Source: Zychaea mexicana (Eukaryota > Mucoromycota > Mucoromycetes > Mucorales > Lichtheimiaceae). From it: 64,000 bases of DNA. Positions 1 to 10,706 of the stretch are shown here, piece by piece. The first letter of the stretch is position 1; each line of letters opens with the position of its first letter. The translations under genes and the position numbers were made by a program. Below the pieces are notes generated by a model that had not been told where the DNA came from, made no database searches, and worked only from the letters and a program-made list of their open reading frames with translations. The stretch covers positions 1 to 64,000 of the forward strand of contig NW_026516690.1 of NCBI RefSeq assembly GCF_025766255.1. Direction: 5' to 3'.

Positions 1-780
1 TATTCTCCATATTCCTGATGCGTTCCATGAGTATTTTTTCTGATGCAGGTGTTAATTGACCGTCTTTTGTATAGTCATCGAAACCATTCAACTTTCGTGC
101 AAACATTAATGTGTAAGGAGCGGATCCATGTCTTTTTGCTATTTTTGCATTTGTTGCAAGCTGTACACTAGGAACGAATAAGTCCCAATCCTTTACTGCT
201 CCTCTAATGCTCTTTTTCAATGCATTAACTGTTGTGGAGACCCAACGCTCAGAAACTCCGTTTCCACGCGGGTGATATGGTGTACTAAGTCTATGATCCA
301 GCATAGTGACTGTTGTTAGCTTCTTTATGATGGAATTGACGAATTCGGTTTCATTATCTGATTGTAAGTAATGGGGAAAACCGAAATCACAAAACACGTC
401 AACCAACTTTTTCGCAATGGTATCAGATTGCTTATTTGGTATGGGGCGTAAAATGCAAAAGCGTGTGCAAACATCCACCATAACCATTAGATAATTGTTA
501 CCAGCAAAAGTTGTTTTGAATGGTCCTGCTAGGTCTATGGCCCAATGATCACATGGTAAATATGCATGTACGGGACGTAGAGGATGATATCCTGCTTTTG
601 TAATATTAAACTTTTGACACTCAGGGCATTTCTTTACGATCAACGCTGCATCTTGATATGTATGCCGTCACTGTGCAGGGCTTTTGCTATTGCTTCTGCT
701 CCGAAGTGTCCGAATACATGTGTTTTATCTAGTGTTAACTCCCCTTCAAATAACATCCCTACCCCCAGAACTAAGACGAC
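1..780 (-). pseudogene. Ty3/gypsy retrotransposon integrase fragment, frameshifted
   Basis: Read on the minus strand this is the integrase part of a Ty3/gypsy pol polyprotein. It starts with an H2C2 zinc-binding motif (HVFGHFGAE... then CPEC) and continues into the DDE core: first Asp at 533-535 (AIDLAG), second Asp at 356-358 (QSDN), Glu at 248-250 in the HPRGNGVSERW block. The zinc motif and the core lie in frames one base apart, with the break near 660. Coding continues past the left edge of the window. No reverse transcriptase or RNase H appears at higher coordinates, where it would lie, and similarity stops near 780, so the copy is truncated as well as frameshifted. No LTR was recognised. 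The family assignment is firm; whether the rest of the element continues outside the window is unknown. Confidence 0.9.
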
Positions 781-792
781 GCAGAGATAAGG

Positions 793-1260
793 ATGGGTCC
801 AAAACGCAGACACACGGACGATATCACGCGCGAGGATGTTGAAGAGTTCTTCAAGCAGGAGGAAAGAGAGAAGGTGGATGTGTGGTGGAACGAGCACACC
901 AATAAATCAGACGACGAATACTATCATCTTATCGTGGATGACGTAGTTCCATTGTGGGTGGTTACGTGTATGAAGATGCACAAGAAGGTACCCCTCAAGG
1001 CCCAATTCGATATGTTGACTCAGCGCATAGCAATATGGCGAAAAGCGCACGACGACCTAGCATCATATGTCAAGAATAGGATGAAGGATGACAACGTGGG
1101 CGAGGAGTATGGAATGGTCCGGGAAATGTACGAAGCATGGTTACAAGCGAAGAGAGAGCAGAAGCAAGCAATTGTGGAAGCGGAGCGCAGGGCAGAAGTA
1201 GCGCGACAAGCATACAAAGCAGCCCTTCAAGATGTCAATGACGCAATCAAACCTAACTAA
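793..1260 (+). CDS. hypothetical protein, 155 aa, charged and helical
   Basis: An uninterrupted 155-codon frame starts 13 bp beyond the end of the integrase fragment. The product is rich in Lys, Glu, Asp and Arg. Its last third (EAWLQAKREQKQAIVEAERR, then more Ala/Arg-rich sequence) looks like a single long amphipathic helix or coiled coil. No catalytic motif, zinc finger or signal peptide is visible. Base composition is clearly richer in G+C than the AT-rich DNA that follows, which favours real coding sequence. It could be an accessory or gag-like reading frame of a mobile element, given its position, or a lineage-specific gene. I do not recognise the family. Confidence 0.45.
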   Translation: MGPKRRHTDDITREDVEEFFKQEEREKVDVWWNEHTNKSDDEYYHLIVDDVVPLWVVTCMKMHKKVPLKAQFDMLTQRIAIWRKAHDDLASYVKNRMKDDNVGEEYGMVREMYEAWLQAKREQKQAIVEAERRAEVARQAYKAALQDVNDAIKPN

Positions 1261-3120
1261 CAACAATTCGGACCACTCTGGGCTTTTGAGAATGCAAGGA
1301 CAAGGCCTCTCAATGAGGTAGCTATTCCAAACGAAAAAATGTGGTAAATCGAAACAAATAAAGACAAATAAGTCGTTTGAGAATAGATTATATTCAAAAG
1401 ATTGAACAAAGTACAATATCAGCTATAGAAACTATCTTCTTTTATATCTAACTTTCAAACATTGTTTGAGAATTCGGTCTTAACGGAGAAACAGATCTGA
1501 AGGTGGAAAGCTTATTAACTTCTTTGTCAGCAAGGATCTTACTGGTGCTTTGCTGTAAGAACGAATAAAAAACTTTTATGATGGTTTGAGATGTGTTCTT
1601 GGACGGTTGGTTCATACTTGGTTTCTTTACTGAGTTATATGAAGGATTCACATTTCAATCCAGCTGGGTGTATGTGCGCAACCGTGTCCCTTATTGGATC
1701 CCGGTGTGGTAAAGAGAAACCTTCTATCAAGACATCTGTCTGTACTGGATCTTAGTTTACCACATATCTGATCAAAAATATATAAAATTAAGATGTTCCA
1801 TTGTAATCTTATTACTATATCTCATCGTTTTGATCTTCAGTAAACTTTATGTAATCAGCCTTTAGTGGCATTATGGATAGTAGAAAAGGGGGAAGAGAAA
1901 GGAATTAACAAAATGGGTTGGTCTCAGTACTATATATCTCAGTTACTACAGTAACCATGTCATTGGTGTATAATTAATGACAGCTCACAGCTTGAAATTT
2001 TGCCCTATGTAATGCTTTTGTATTTTACAGCCTCCCACTTTTTGCAGCCTAATCTCCTAAAATCCCATAGCTACAAAAAACGGGGGTTGACTATACTTAC
2101 ATCTGTGCTATAGATAGTATTATTTTTGAGTAACTCGGTGAAGATGCATTCAAGGCCATTTGATATAAGGTGCACTGGGCATCCAAACGTGCTGTAACCT
2201 CGTTTTTCACATTCTAAAGAGAGCATAAAAAAAACGAAATTAATACCAGTTTTATAAACAGTAATATTGTAATTACAGGTAATTCAGAAAACAGTTCACA
2301 GATTTCACAGATGTTTATTACATATATTTTATTCATATTATTATCAAAATTTATTTTTCTTTTTTTCTTACTATAGATAAAAACAATTGATTTTTTAACT
2401 TTGTACATATATTTAAAAAGGTCTGCCTTTTTATTACTTATTCTTTATGATTCTCTTATTTATGTTGTCTTATATTAATATAAAATATATAAATTATCTC
2501 TGAAGGAATTATAATATTAACACTTTTTCCATTTTATTCTTTTATTCTAAGTTATTATTATTTAATTATTATATTATTTATTAAAGTCTAAAAAATTGTT
2601 TTTTTTAAATTATTAATTTTAATAAGTTTATTATATTTTTTTAAATATATTGTTTCCATTATTATAACTGTTAATATATTTACTTTTTTTATTTATTATA
2701 GTAATTTTAAGATTAGAAAATCTGATAATATTTATTAAATAGATATCAGAATTATTTATCTTACATATTAAATTGTTTACCTTTAATTTATTTATAATAG
2801 AGAAATCTTTATATTTTTAGTAAATGATATATTTTCTATTATATGTCTGAATTTAATTTTTAAATGTTTAATGTTTTTTTCAAATCTGTGAATTATCTGA
2901 GCATAACTCCAACAATCACTATTTAGTGTCATCTTACCGTAACTATATTTTTCAGATTACCAAATAAGTCAGTATTAATTGCCTCCTATGTTTTCTAAAT
3001 TTGAACTACTCGTTCACATAATTTTGTAGTTCATAGAGTCCAGCAGTGCCAAATGTTTTGTGCATATCATCATGTATACAATGTGGTTCCACCAACTAGA
3101 TATGTGATAATGCACTAATA
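1261..3120. other. AT-rich intergenic sequence with a tiny TA-flanked element
   Basis: No convincing gene. From about 2,210 to 2,900 the sequence is extremely AT-rich, with poly-T and TTATTA runs. At 2,028-2,092 a 65-bp stretch opens like the pogo-like terminus seen at 20,786 (CAG, C-run, CTTTTTGCAG) and closes with ACGGGGGTTGACTA. It resembles a deletion derivative of that element family, but the match is short. Confidence 0.4.
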
Positions 3121-3124
3121 CCAA

Positions 3125-3600
3125 TTAAAGAATAAAAGGGGTTGAAGATGATTTTAGGTAGAATATGGCATATAGGATATGGTGCATATTGCTTTCCATA
3201 AAGAACAAGTTGTTGGCTGTGATTGATGTCTGAAAGTTGTAAAAGTGCATTGAGACATCGAAACTGCTCAGAAGCCGTAGATGATCATTGCTTGATGGTA
3301 TTTGAATAAAGGGTGGGTGTACATTGCTGTGAATGATACTATCATCATCATTGATGGTTTCACCTCCATTACTACTGATACTGCTACTACTACTTTCAGA
3401 AGCCTTCTTGTAGTTCCCATTAGTAAAAGTTAATATTCTTTTTCCAACTTTCTCTCCTAGATTATGCTTTCACTTGATGCTTACCGTTCCATTGTAGTTA
3501 TCACCATGGTGAATCAAGGAAGCTCCTTGGCCTGAAATCGTAGTGATAGTTGAGCTGGGTGGCTGCGCTTAGTTTTCTTGAATATGATTGATACTGTCAT
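3125..3600 (-). pseudogene. degraded exon-like stretch, unknown family
   Basis: On the minus strand a frame open from about 3,455 down to a TAA at 3,125-3,127 reads as ordinary protein (for example NGNYKKASESSSSSISSNGG and LRLLSSFDVSMHFYNFQTSI). It is preceded at about 3,580-3,490 by a second coding-like stretch (TISGQGASLIHHGDNYNGT) that ends at a good donor, GTAAGC. The two frames do not join in phase with the acceptor I can see, and no start codon is visible, so it is probably a decayed gene. It has the look of the unknown genes at 16,096-17,720 and 19,900-20,340, but I could not establish homology by eye. Confidence 0.35.
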
Positions 3601-4536
3601 TTATATGGTACCTGCCACCCAGAAACGTGAATTTTTAGACCAATTTTCAATGTTTTATTTCAACTTTTTCACTTATACAACCCACTTTTTTGGCTTCATA
3701 GAACGATAGAGAGAGGCTTAAAGAGTAATTCTATGAAACGTTTTTGTATATATACGAGCAAAAAAAAAGAGAAATAAAGTGTTGAAGTTGGTGTCGATTT
3801 CAAAATTTAGTAGAGGATTTTATCAGAATGTCCACCCTACTATACACTATAGTATATGACATTGAATCGGCGATTTCCATATTAAGAAGGTAGTGTAACA
3901 TTAGTGGTAAGCATTGGTGCAATATATACCTCAGCCTTCCAATCAACATTGACTGTAATAGTGCCAGGTAAATTATAAGTAGGATGACAGTTTTATTGTT
4001 CCTTCTTTTTCTAAAACATTCTATACAATGGGGAGACTCAACAAGTACCAGAAGAACCTTAAAATTGTGCAAGAGTCAAAGAACACAATTAAGTAAATTT
4101 CTTGTGTGTTCAAAGAGAACTGTCAGTTTCTAATAATCATGTAAGAAGAATCATGCGAGAGTAGTTTGTTTATTTAAGTCATCCTCTGAGAAAGGACTCA
4201 CTGGATGAAAAGCAGAAAGAATATAAGCCCCACTAGCAAATGTTCGATGAATCAATATCACTTAACTAAAAATGGAAATTTATAAAGGCAGAATCTTAAA
4301 TTTTTGAAATATCCACTTGTTGTTTCTAGGTGGCAGGCACCATAGTACAAACCTGCTTTTACAAAATGCCAGTAGAATACAACTTGCTTAATAACTTGCT
4401 TTCCTTTTATAAATTCAAAGTAATTTACCTCAGCTAAGAGTGTATCAATGTATACTTTTATGTATTGACTCAAAAGATAGTTTATAATTGTAAAAAACAA
4501 ATGTTTTAAATATATTTCTATTATGTATTATTATTA
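3601..4536. other. AT-rich intergenic sequence
   Basis: No supported gene. Short open frames here have AT-driven composition (Ile, Leu, Phe, Tyr, Lys) and no recognisable domain. The stretch ends at the proposed left end of Helitron A. Confidence 0.4.
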
Positions 4537-4849
4537 TCTTTATTATTATTTTATTAAAACTCAAGATTAGATACCTTTTTCAAGAATATCTTTTTTGTTA
4601 TCAATTTTAACAACTTTATCTTTATTATATTTCTTATGTATTTTATTTCTATGAGAGTTATTACTAATATATTTATTTTCTTTATCTATCTTATTAAAAT
4701 AATAAAAATTACGTATTACACAAAAAAGGAAATATGTGTTCCTCTGCCAGATATTTTATCCTCTCTTCTACGCAGGTGTGTATAACCTGCTTGCTACACA
4801 ACACGTTTTTTCTTTTCTTTTTTTTATTTCAGTAATTTAGCGATTTAAA

Positions 4850-5089
4850 TTGAACATGGCAGCAACAACAACAAACAAGTATCCGCCACGCCCTACAGAT
4901 GAAGAGATCTGGGCAAAAGTTACTCACTATGAGTCTATACGTGAGGCCTACCCCACTGGAATCAAGCACCTTGCATTCAGCTACAAGACTCTGTATATGG
5001 AACCAAACGCATGCATAGGTGAAATCGACGAAGCAATTGCAGAATTTCACCAGAAGAAACAGCACGCTATGGAGAAAACCAAGAAATAG
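4850..5089 (+). CDS. hypothetical small protein, 79 aa, inside Helitron A
   Basis: A 79-codon frame opening MNMAATTTNKYPPRPTDEE, with GC-richer, coding-like composition in an AT-rich setting. It has a charged, probably helical C-terminus and no recognisable domain. It lies about 200 bp upstream of the RepHel start on the same strand and within the proposed Helitron limits, so it may be an accessory frame of the element or a captured fragment. There is no homology evidence for function. Confidence 0.4.
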   Translation: MNMAATTTNKYPPRPTDEEIWAKVTHYESIREAYPTGIKHLAFSYKTLYMEPNACIGEIDEAIAEFHQKKQHAMEKTKK

Positions 5090-5294
5090 TTTTTTTGTTA
5101 TAATTAACTTTAGTTTGTCATATTTATGCCTTTAAGTAAACGAGCGAAGCGAGTGAGCTCGGATTTAGAAGGAAGTGTGGTTAGGGGGTACACCCCAATG
5201 GGAGGGCTCGTGGGGGAGAACATCCTGCAAAAGTTTTTTTTTTAGATCCCAACGTAGTAATAGTCAAACGTTCTTTTACTTTTATCTCTCTGAC

Positions 5295-8200
5295 ATGTCA
5301 ACACCCATTTGTAACTCTTGTGGTTTGCCGGGCCACCAACGCGTAACTCATCGTGATTGCCTAAACAATCCTTCTAGATTGGCAATGCGCCAAAACAATG
5401 AGAATGATGAGCGCGATTTCGACATTGTTCGCGAAGCGCCAGAAGCTGTGCCTGTCTGTTCCAGTTGTGGGCAAGAGGGTCACTCACGAAGGTCACATCG
5501 TGATTGCCTTAATAATTCGTTAAACAATGAGAATCTCACTATACCTACTGCTGCTCCAGTTCATGTATACTTAAGCTGTGGACAAGAGGGTCATTTGAGA
5601 TGCACGCACAGAAGGTGTCCTAATAACCCTGCATACCAGATCGAGCAAGAAAACGTTAGTTACTATTTAGATCTTTACAATGACACTGATGATTACTGAT
5701 GACGCTGTTATAATTTAGCTTCATAGTATTGCCCGCGTTTCCACAAACTCCCATCCACTGCGCCATTTCATTGGTCCCATGGATACTGAATGTAGTAACT
5801 GCCATGCTCGCCTTTGGATCCAAGAGCGTGTATCTCATAGCTCTCTCCGCACGCCACGTTTCAATCTTTGCTGCCAACAAGGGTCGGTTGAGCTCCCACC
5901 CCTCAATCCAACACCTCCAGAGATTTCACAATTGCTACGTGGTACTGATGCTGCTGCTGAGGATTTTCGTACCAACATCCGAGTATACAACAGTGTTCTA
6001 AGCTTCACATCTCTTGGTGTCAACGTTGATCAAACTGTTGCTAATTCGCGTGGTGGAGCGTACAATTTCCGAATTCATGGAAGTGTCTACCATCGCATAG
6101 GTTCATTGCTACTGGCTGAAAATAATAGACCCGCCTTTGCTCAAATTTATGTGCACGATCCATCCACTGAAATTGCCAATCGACACGCCGTTTCCCCTGT
6201 ACGCCTTAATGATTCCACTCTACGCCAATTACAGGCCGTAATGCATTGTATCAATCCTTTTGTCGAATCCTTCTGAGATATGAACGAAATTGCCCGCGAC
6301 CAAGGGGTTGACAATGTTAGAATGCTCATCAGATCAGAGAATACTCCAGACCGTCGACGTTACAACGCACCAACTGCCAATGAAATTGGTATCCTTATCG
6401 TGGAAAACAATAACGAGGATGCTGGACCACGCGATATTGTGTAGAGAACAAGATGCAATGAGTTGCAAAGAATTAGCGAAATGCATCGCTTCTATGATGC
6501 ACTTCAATATGTTTTGCTTTTCCCTCAAGGTTCGTTCCTGCAATTATTAGCACTGTCTATTAGTATTTTGTTGTATTGAGATTACTTTAGGTGATGAAGG
6601 GTGGGCGATTAACGCAAACTCAAAAAATCATGACATTACTATAATGGAGTGGTACAAATACCGCCTCATGGTTCGTGACGGTGCTGATGGTGATGCTGAT
6701 GCCAACGATTTACATCGATTCGGAAAGTTATTCCAACAATTCATCGTTGATATGTATGCGAAAATGGAATCCAACCACTTGGGATTCATACGTCTGAAGC
6801 AAGATCGATTGCGCTCCGATCTTTACCGCAATGTTGTAGACGCAATGAACGTGGGTGATAATGACTTGACCAGCGTTGGAAGACGTGTTATCTTGCCGTC
6901 ATCATTTATCGGCTCTCCACGCCATATGCAGCAGCTGTACCAAGATGCCATGAGCATTGTGCGTCGCTTTGGCAAACCTGACCTTTTCGTTACTTTCACC
7001 TGCAATCCGAACTGGCCAGAAATTCAAGATTCCCTTTTACCGGGACAGCGTGCCCCTGATCGCCCTGATATCACTGCGCGTGTTTTTAGACTGAAATTGA
7101 AGCAGCTGATGGAAGATCTCACGAAGAACATGGTCTTAGGCGATGTCGTTGCACACGTTCACACTGTCGAGTTTCAGAAACGTGGCCTCCCACATGCGCA
7201 CATATTGCTTATCCTTTCGGACGAAGACACGCCACGCACAACTGCTCACTGTGACGATATCGTTTCGGCTGAACTCCCCGATGCTGAGCGCTATCCAACT
7301 GCACGTGCGACTGTTGAGCGGCATATGATGCACGGTCCATGTGGCATGTTAAATGCTCGATCCCCGTGCATGGAAGACGGGAGATGTACAAAGCGATATC
7401 CTAAAGAGTTTCACGAGGACACGGCAATGAATGACGATGGCTATCCTGTGTACCGCCGACGTAACAATGGAGACTATGTTACGAAACCAGGAAATATCAG
7501 ACTCGACAATCGCTGGGTGGTCCCTCACAACATCTACCTGTGCGCCAAATATGATGCACATATCAATGTGGAAATTTGCACGTCTATTCATTCGATCAAA
7601 TACGTCTACAAGTATGTCTATAAAGGTCATGATCGTGCATCTGCCGCAGTTGTACAACAACAAGTCAACAACGATCCTGCAAATGCAAATGGGAATGACG
7701 AACAACCGGTCGATGAAATCCGAACCTTTCTTGACGCACGCTACGTTTCTGCTTCGGAAGGATGTTGGCAACTGTTTTCGTTTTCCTTACACCATGAATA
7801 TCCTGCACACCAGCGATTGGCGGTTCATTTAGAAAACGAGCAGACAGTGAATTTCGGAGACGATGAAACTCCTGCCGAAGTCGTTGGACGGGCACACGAA
7901 ACCAGGCTTACAGCATGGTTTCAATACAACCAAGAGTATGAGCATGCCTGCACGATTTTATACCCTGATTTTCCAGAACGACATATCTTTGTTTCTGCTC
8001 AACGTCGATGGAAAATTCGTGAACGTGGTTTCAATGGCACCATTGGTCGTATCTACGCTGTCTCTCCTCGCGAAGTAGAAAAGTACCATCTTCGACTTTT
8101 ACTTTATAATGTCCCTGGTGCGACATCGTTTGTTGACATGCGCACAATCAACAAAGGTACTCCAGAACAGGAGATCCTGCCTACTTTCCAGGCCACTGCT

Positions 8201-10168
8201 CGACGCCTTGGTCTTCTAACCGGCCAGCAAGAATGGAGTGATTGTATGGACCAAGCAGTCACTTACCAGCAACCACATGCATTACGGCGGCTTTTTGCTA
8301 TCCTTTTGGTGTTTTGCCATCCTGAAGATCCTTATGCTTTGTGGTTAGATCATCGTGATAGTATGGCAGAAGACTATCTTCACACTGCACGTCAGGACAT
8401 GAACGATCAAAGTTTGCAATTCACAGATGCCATATATAACCGCGCTTTACTGCACATCGAATCCGTCATGGTTCAGTTATCGAGATCACTGCGAGATTTT
8501 GATGGATTCGTTGTTCCAGAGCCTGATGATGAGGATGATGACGTCGGTGCTGGAGAGCCTTTGCTCATCCGCGAGCACCATCGATTAACAGCACGTCTGG
8601 CTTTACAGCCTCAGCGTCAGCTGCAATTCAATGAGGATCAGCAAACAGTTTTTGATGCTGTGATTCGCTCTCTCGATGCTCCCCAAAACGAGCCCAAACT
8701 GCACTTTGTTGACGGCCCTGGAGGAACTGGAAAGACATATCTTTTCAATGCTATACTTGAAAATGTCCGGCGCGCTGATGGTATCGCCCTTGCAGTGGCT
8801 ACAAGTGGTACGGCAGCTCTTTTGTTGGATGGAGGACGTACGGCTCACTCAACCTTCAAGATTCCATTGGAGGTGAATCGAACGTCTATGTGCAGTTTTA
8901 CACCTCGATCTGACACAGCAAGATTAATTAAAATGGCGCGTACCATTATCTGGGATGAAGCGTCCATGATAAGCCGCGACCTCATCGAAACTGTGAACCG
9001 GAGCATACAAGATATCATGCGCACTGAGGATCCTGCCCTTGCTGATGTCCCTTTTGGCGGTAAAGTTGTTGTGTTTGGCGGTGATTTTCGTCAGGTATGA
9101 CCTTAATTTAGCACTAAGGTTTGGGGTGGTCAGAGTTAACAATGGGAGCACATCGGCATACAGTTTAATATTGTCTTATGTTATGAATAGGTCCTTCCTG
9201 TAATTCCGAATGCTGAGCGCCCGCAAATTGTCGAGCAATGCTTGAACAGAGCTACTGCGATTTGGCGCCATGTTACAGTCTACCACTTACGCAATAATAT
9301 GCGTGTTCAGCAAGCTGCTCATACAGCTGATGCTACAGAGCTACGTGAATTTGCCGAATACCTACTTCGAATTGGTGATGGTGCTGAGCCATTAGTTCCA
9401 AATACAGAAGATAGAGTCTTAATTCCTCGCCAAATGCTGATGCCGCGTTACAACACTAACGAGCTCATTGACGTTGTGTTCGGTGATCTGAACTCACCAA
9501 ATGTGGACCGTGATTTTCTAACCAGTCGTGCAATTTTGACACCTAAAAACAAGGATGTTGCTGTTCTGAACGAGCGGGTTCTCGATCAGTTTCCAGGCGA
9601 ATACCTTGAGGAGTTAAAAAGTGCTGACTCGGTCGACGATCCAGAGGACCAAATTGCTTACCCTCCTGAACTCCTTAATTCCCTTGATCCATCCGACCTT
9701 CCACCACATTGCCTCAAGCTTAAAGTTGGCTGCCCAGTGATGTTGCTACGAAACTTGCATACTGGAAATGGTCTCTGCAATGGTACTCGATTGATTGTTC
9801 GCTCTGTCCGCCGATATGTCCTTGAAGCCGAGATTGCCACTAGACCACAAACTGGCACAATTGTTCTAATTCCACGCATCACCCTCACACCGTCGCAAGC
9901 CCGCTGCCCAATACAATTCAAAAGAACGCAGTTCCCTGTTCGATTGGCATTCTCAATGACAATCAACAAAGCCCAAGGTCAAACTTTTGACAGCGTTGGT
10001 CTCTACCTACCAGAGCCGCCATTTACACATGGCCTCCTATATGTAGCAATGTCTCGGGTCCGTAGACCATCTGCCATCCACATTATGGTCGATCCAGAAA
10101 ACTCTACTTCACCTGATCAACCTGGGCTCAATATAAGAAATGTCGTATATAATGAAGTTCTTCTATAA
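5295..10168 (+). pseudogene. Helitron RepHel (zinc knuckles + HUH Rep + PIF1-type helicase), two in-frame stops
   Basis: The replication initiator and helicase that moves Helitrons. Proposed exons 5295-5654, 5719-6529, 6591-9094 and 9191-10168 join in phase to 1,551 codons. The N-terminus has three CX2CX4HX5C knuckles (about residues 5-95); the third has lost its first Cys. Next comes a Helitron-like N domain with CX2C and a CCQQG motif. The Rep part shows PHAH at about residue 590 and the two-tyrosine motif KYVYKYVYKG at about 730. The helicase shows Walker A GPGGTGKT at about 1,100, Walker B IIWDEAS, GGDFRQ at the exon 3/4 junction, and the late motifs NKAQGQTF and YVAMSRV near the end. TGA at 6,274-6,276 and TAG at 6,442-6,444 interrupt the N domain; each is one C-to-T change from Arg or Gln codons. 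The remainder is intact, so inactivation looks recent. The first intron is the least certain. Confidence 0.9.
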
Positions 10169-10504
10169 CTCATATACGAGCATTTATGCTTTTTTCTATC
10201 CATTACTATTGATATACTGTCCCTCTTTCCGTTGCTTCATATAGTTCTCTTTTCCATTTTTCCATTGACTTCACTCTACTCTACTTTATTTTTCTAATCC
10301 CATTTCAATACTTAGATTTCTCTTCTTTTACACTCATACCGAACATATATTATGTACTTATACTTACAATTGATAACACATAACACATTAGAGTAATGTA
10401 GGGTTTCGGGTGCTTTAGCAGTTAGGGTTTAGTAATATGCAAAGCGAAGTTGTTTAGGCTTGAATACTTCAAGATCACTGATTCAGCCACGAATAAGCAA
10501 CGAG
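10169..10504. other. RepHel 3' flank inside Helitron A
   Basis: Non-coding tail between the RepHel stop codon and the terminal hairpins. Pyrimidine-rich then AT-rich, with no gene. Confidence 0.6.
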
Positions 10505-10611
10505 AGGGGGGTTTGGGGGGCTTGCCCCCCAACCTGGGGGTCAAGGGGGGAACCCCCTTGCGACGCATTCCCGTTGAATGACACGGAGCGAAGCGAGGCA
10601 GGGACCGCTAG
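10505..10611 (+). repeat. Helitron A right terminus with hairpins
   Basis: Two GC hairpins: six G paired with six C at 10,515-10,530, flanked by GGTT/AACC, then CAAGGGGG/CCCCCTTG at 10,542-10,560 with a 3-nt loop. They are followed by ACACGGAGCGAAGCGAGG and the terminal CTAG. Compared with B and C, this end lacks 27 bp between two GAGCGAAGC repeats. Confidence 0.85.
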
Positions 10612-10706
10612 TCTTTATTATTAAAATCTTTAAAAGTTAGCTGAAAAATCCAAAAAAGGAAACTCTCATCCATGTAAATTCACAGACAGAAAAAGAGAAA
10701 GTAAAT

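Larger units (their letters stand above)
4537..10611 (+). mobile_element. Helitron A, RepHel-encoding, about 6.1 kb
   Basis: A rolling-circle transposon defined by its Rep-helicase gene and its right end. The right end is CTAG at 10,608-10,611 followed by T, the standard Helitron 3' signature, preceded by GC-rich hairpins at 10,507-10,560. The same terminal block of roughly 110 bp recurs at 13,541-13,674 and 42,774-42,905. The left end is a proposal: an A followed by TCTTTATTATTATTTTATTA at 4,537 resembles the left ends of Helitrons B and C (TCTTTATTATTAAAATC), but the region is AT-rich, so the match may be fortuitous. If it is right, the element also carries the small frame at 4,850-5,089. 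Nonsense codons in RepHel suggest this copy is no longer autonomous. Confidence 0.75.

Noticed and set aside
1..780. Complete gypsy retrotransposon with LTRs
   Set aside because: No repeat pair, primer-binding site or reverse transcriptase is visible; only the integrase part is present.
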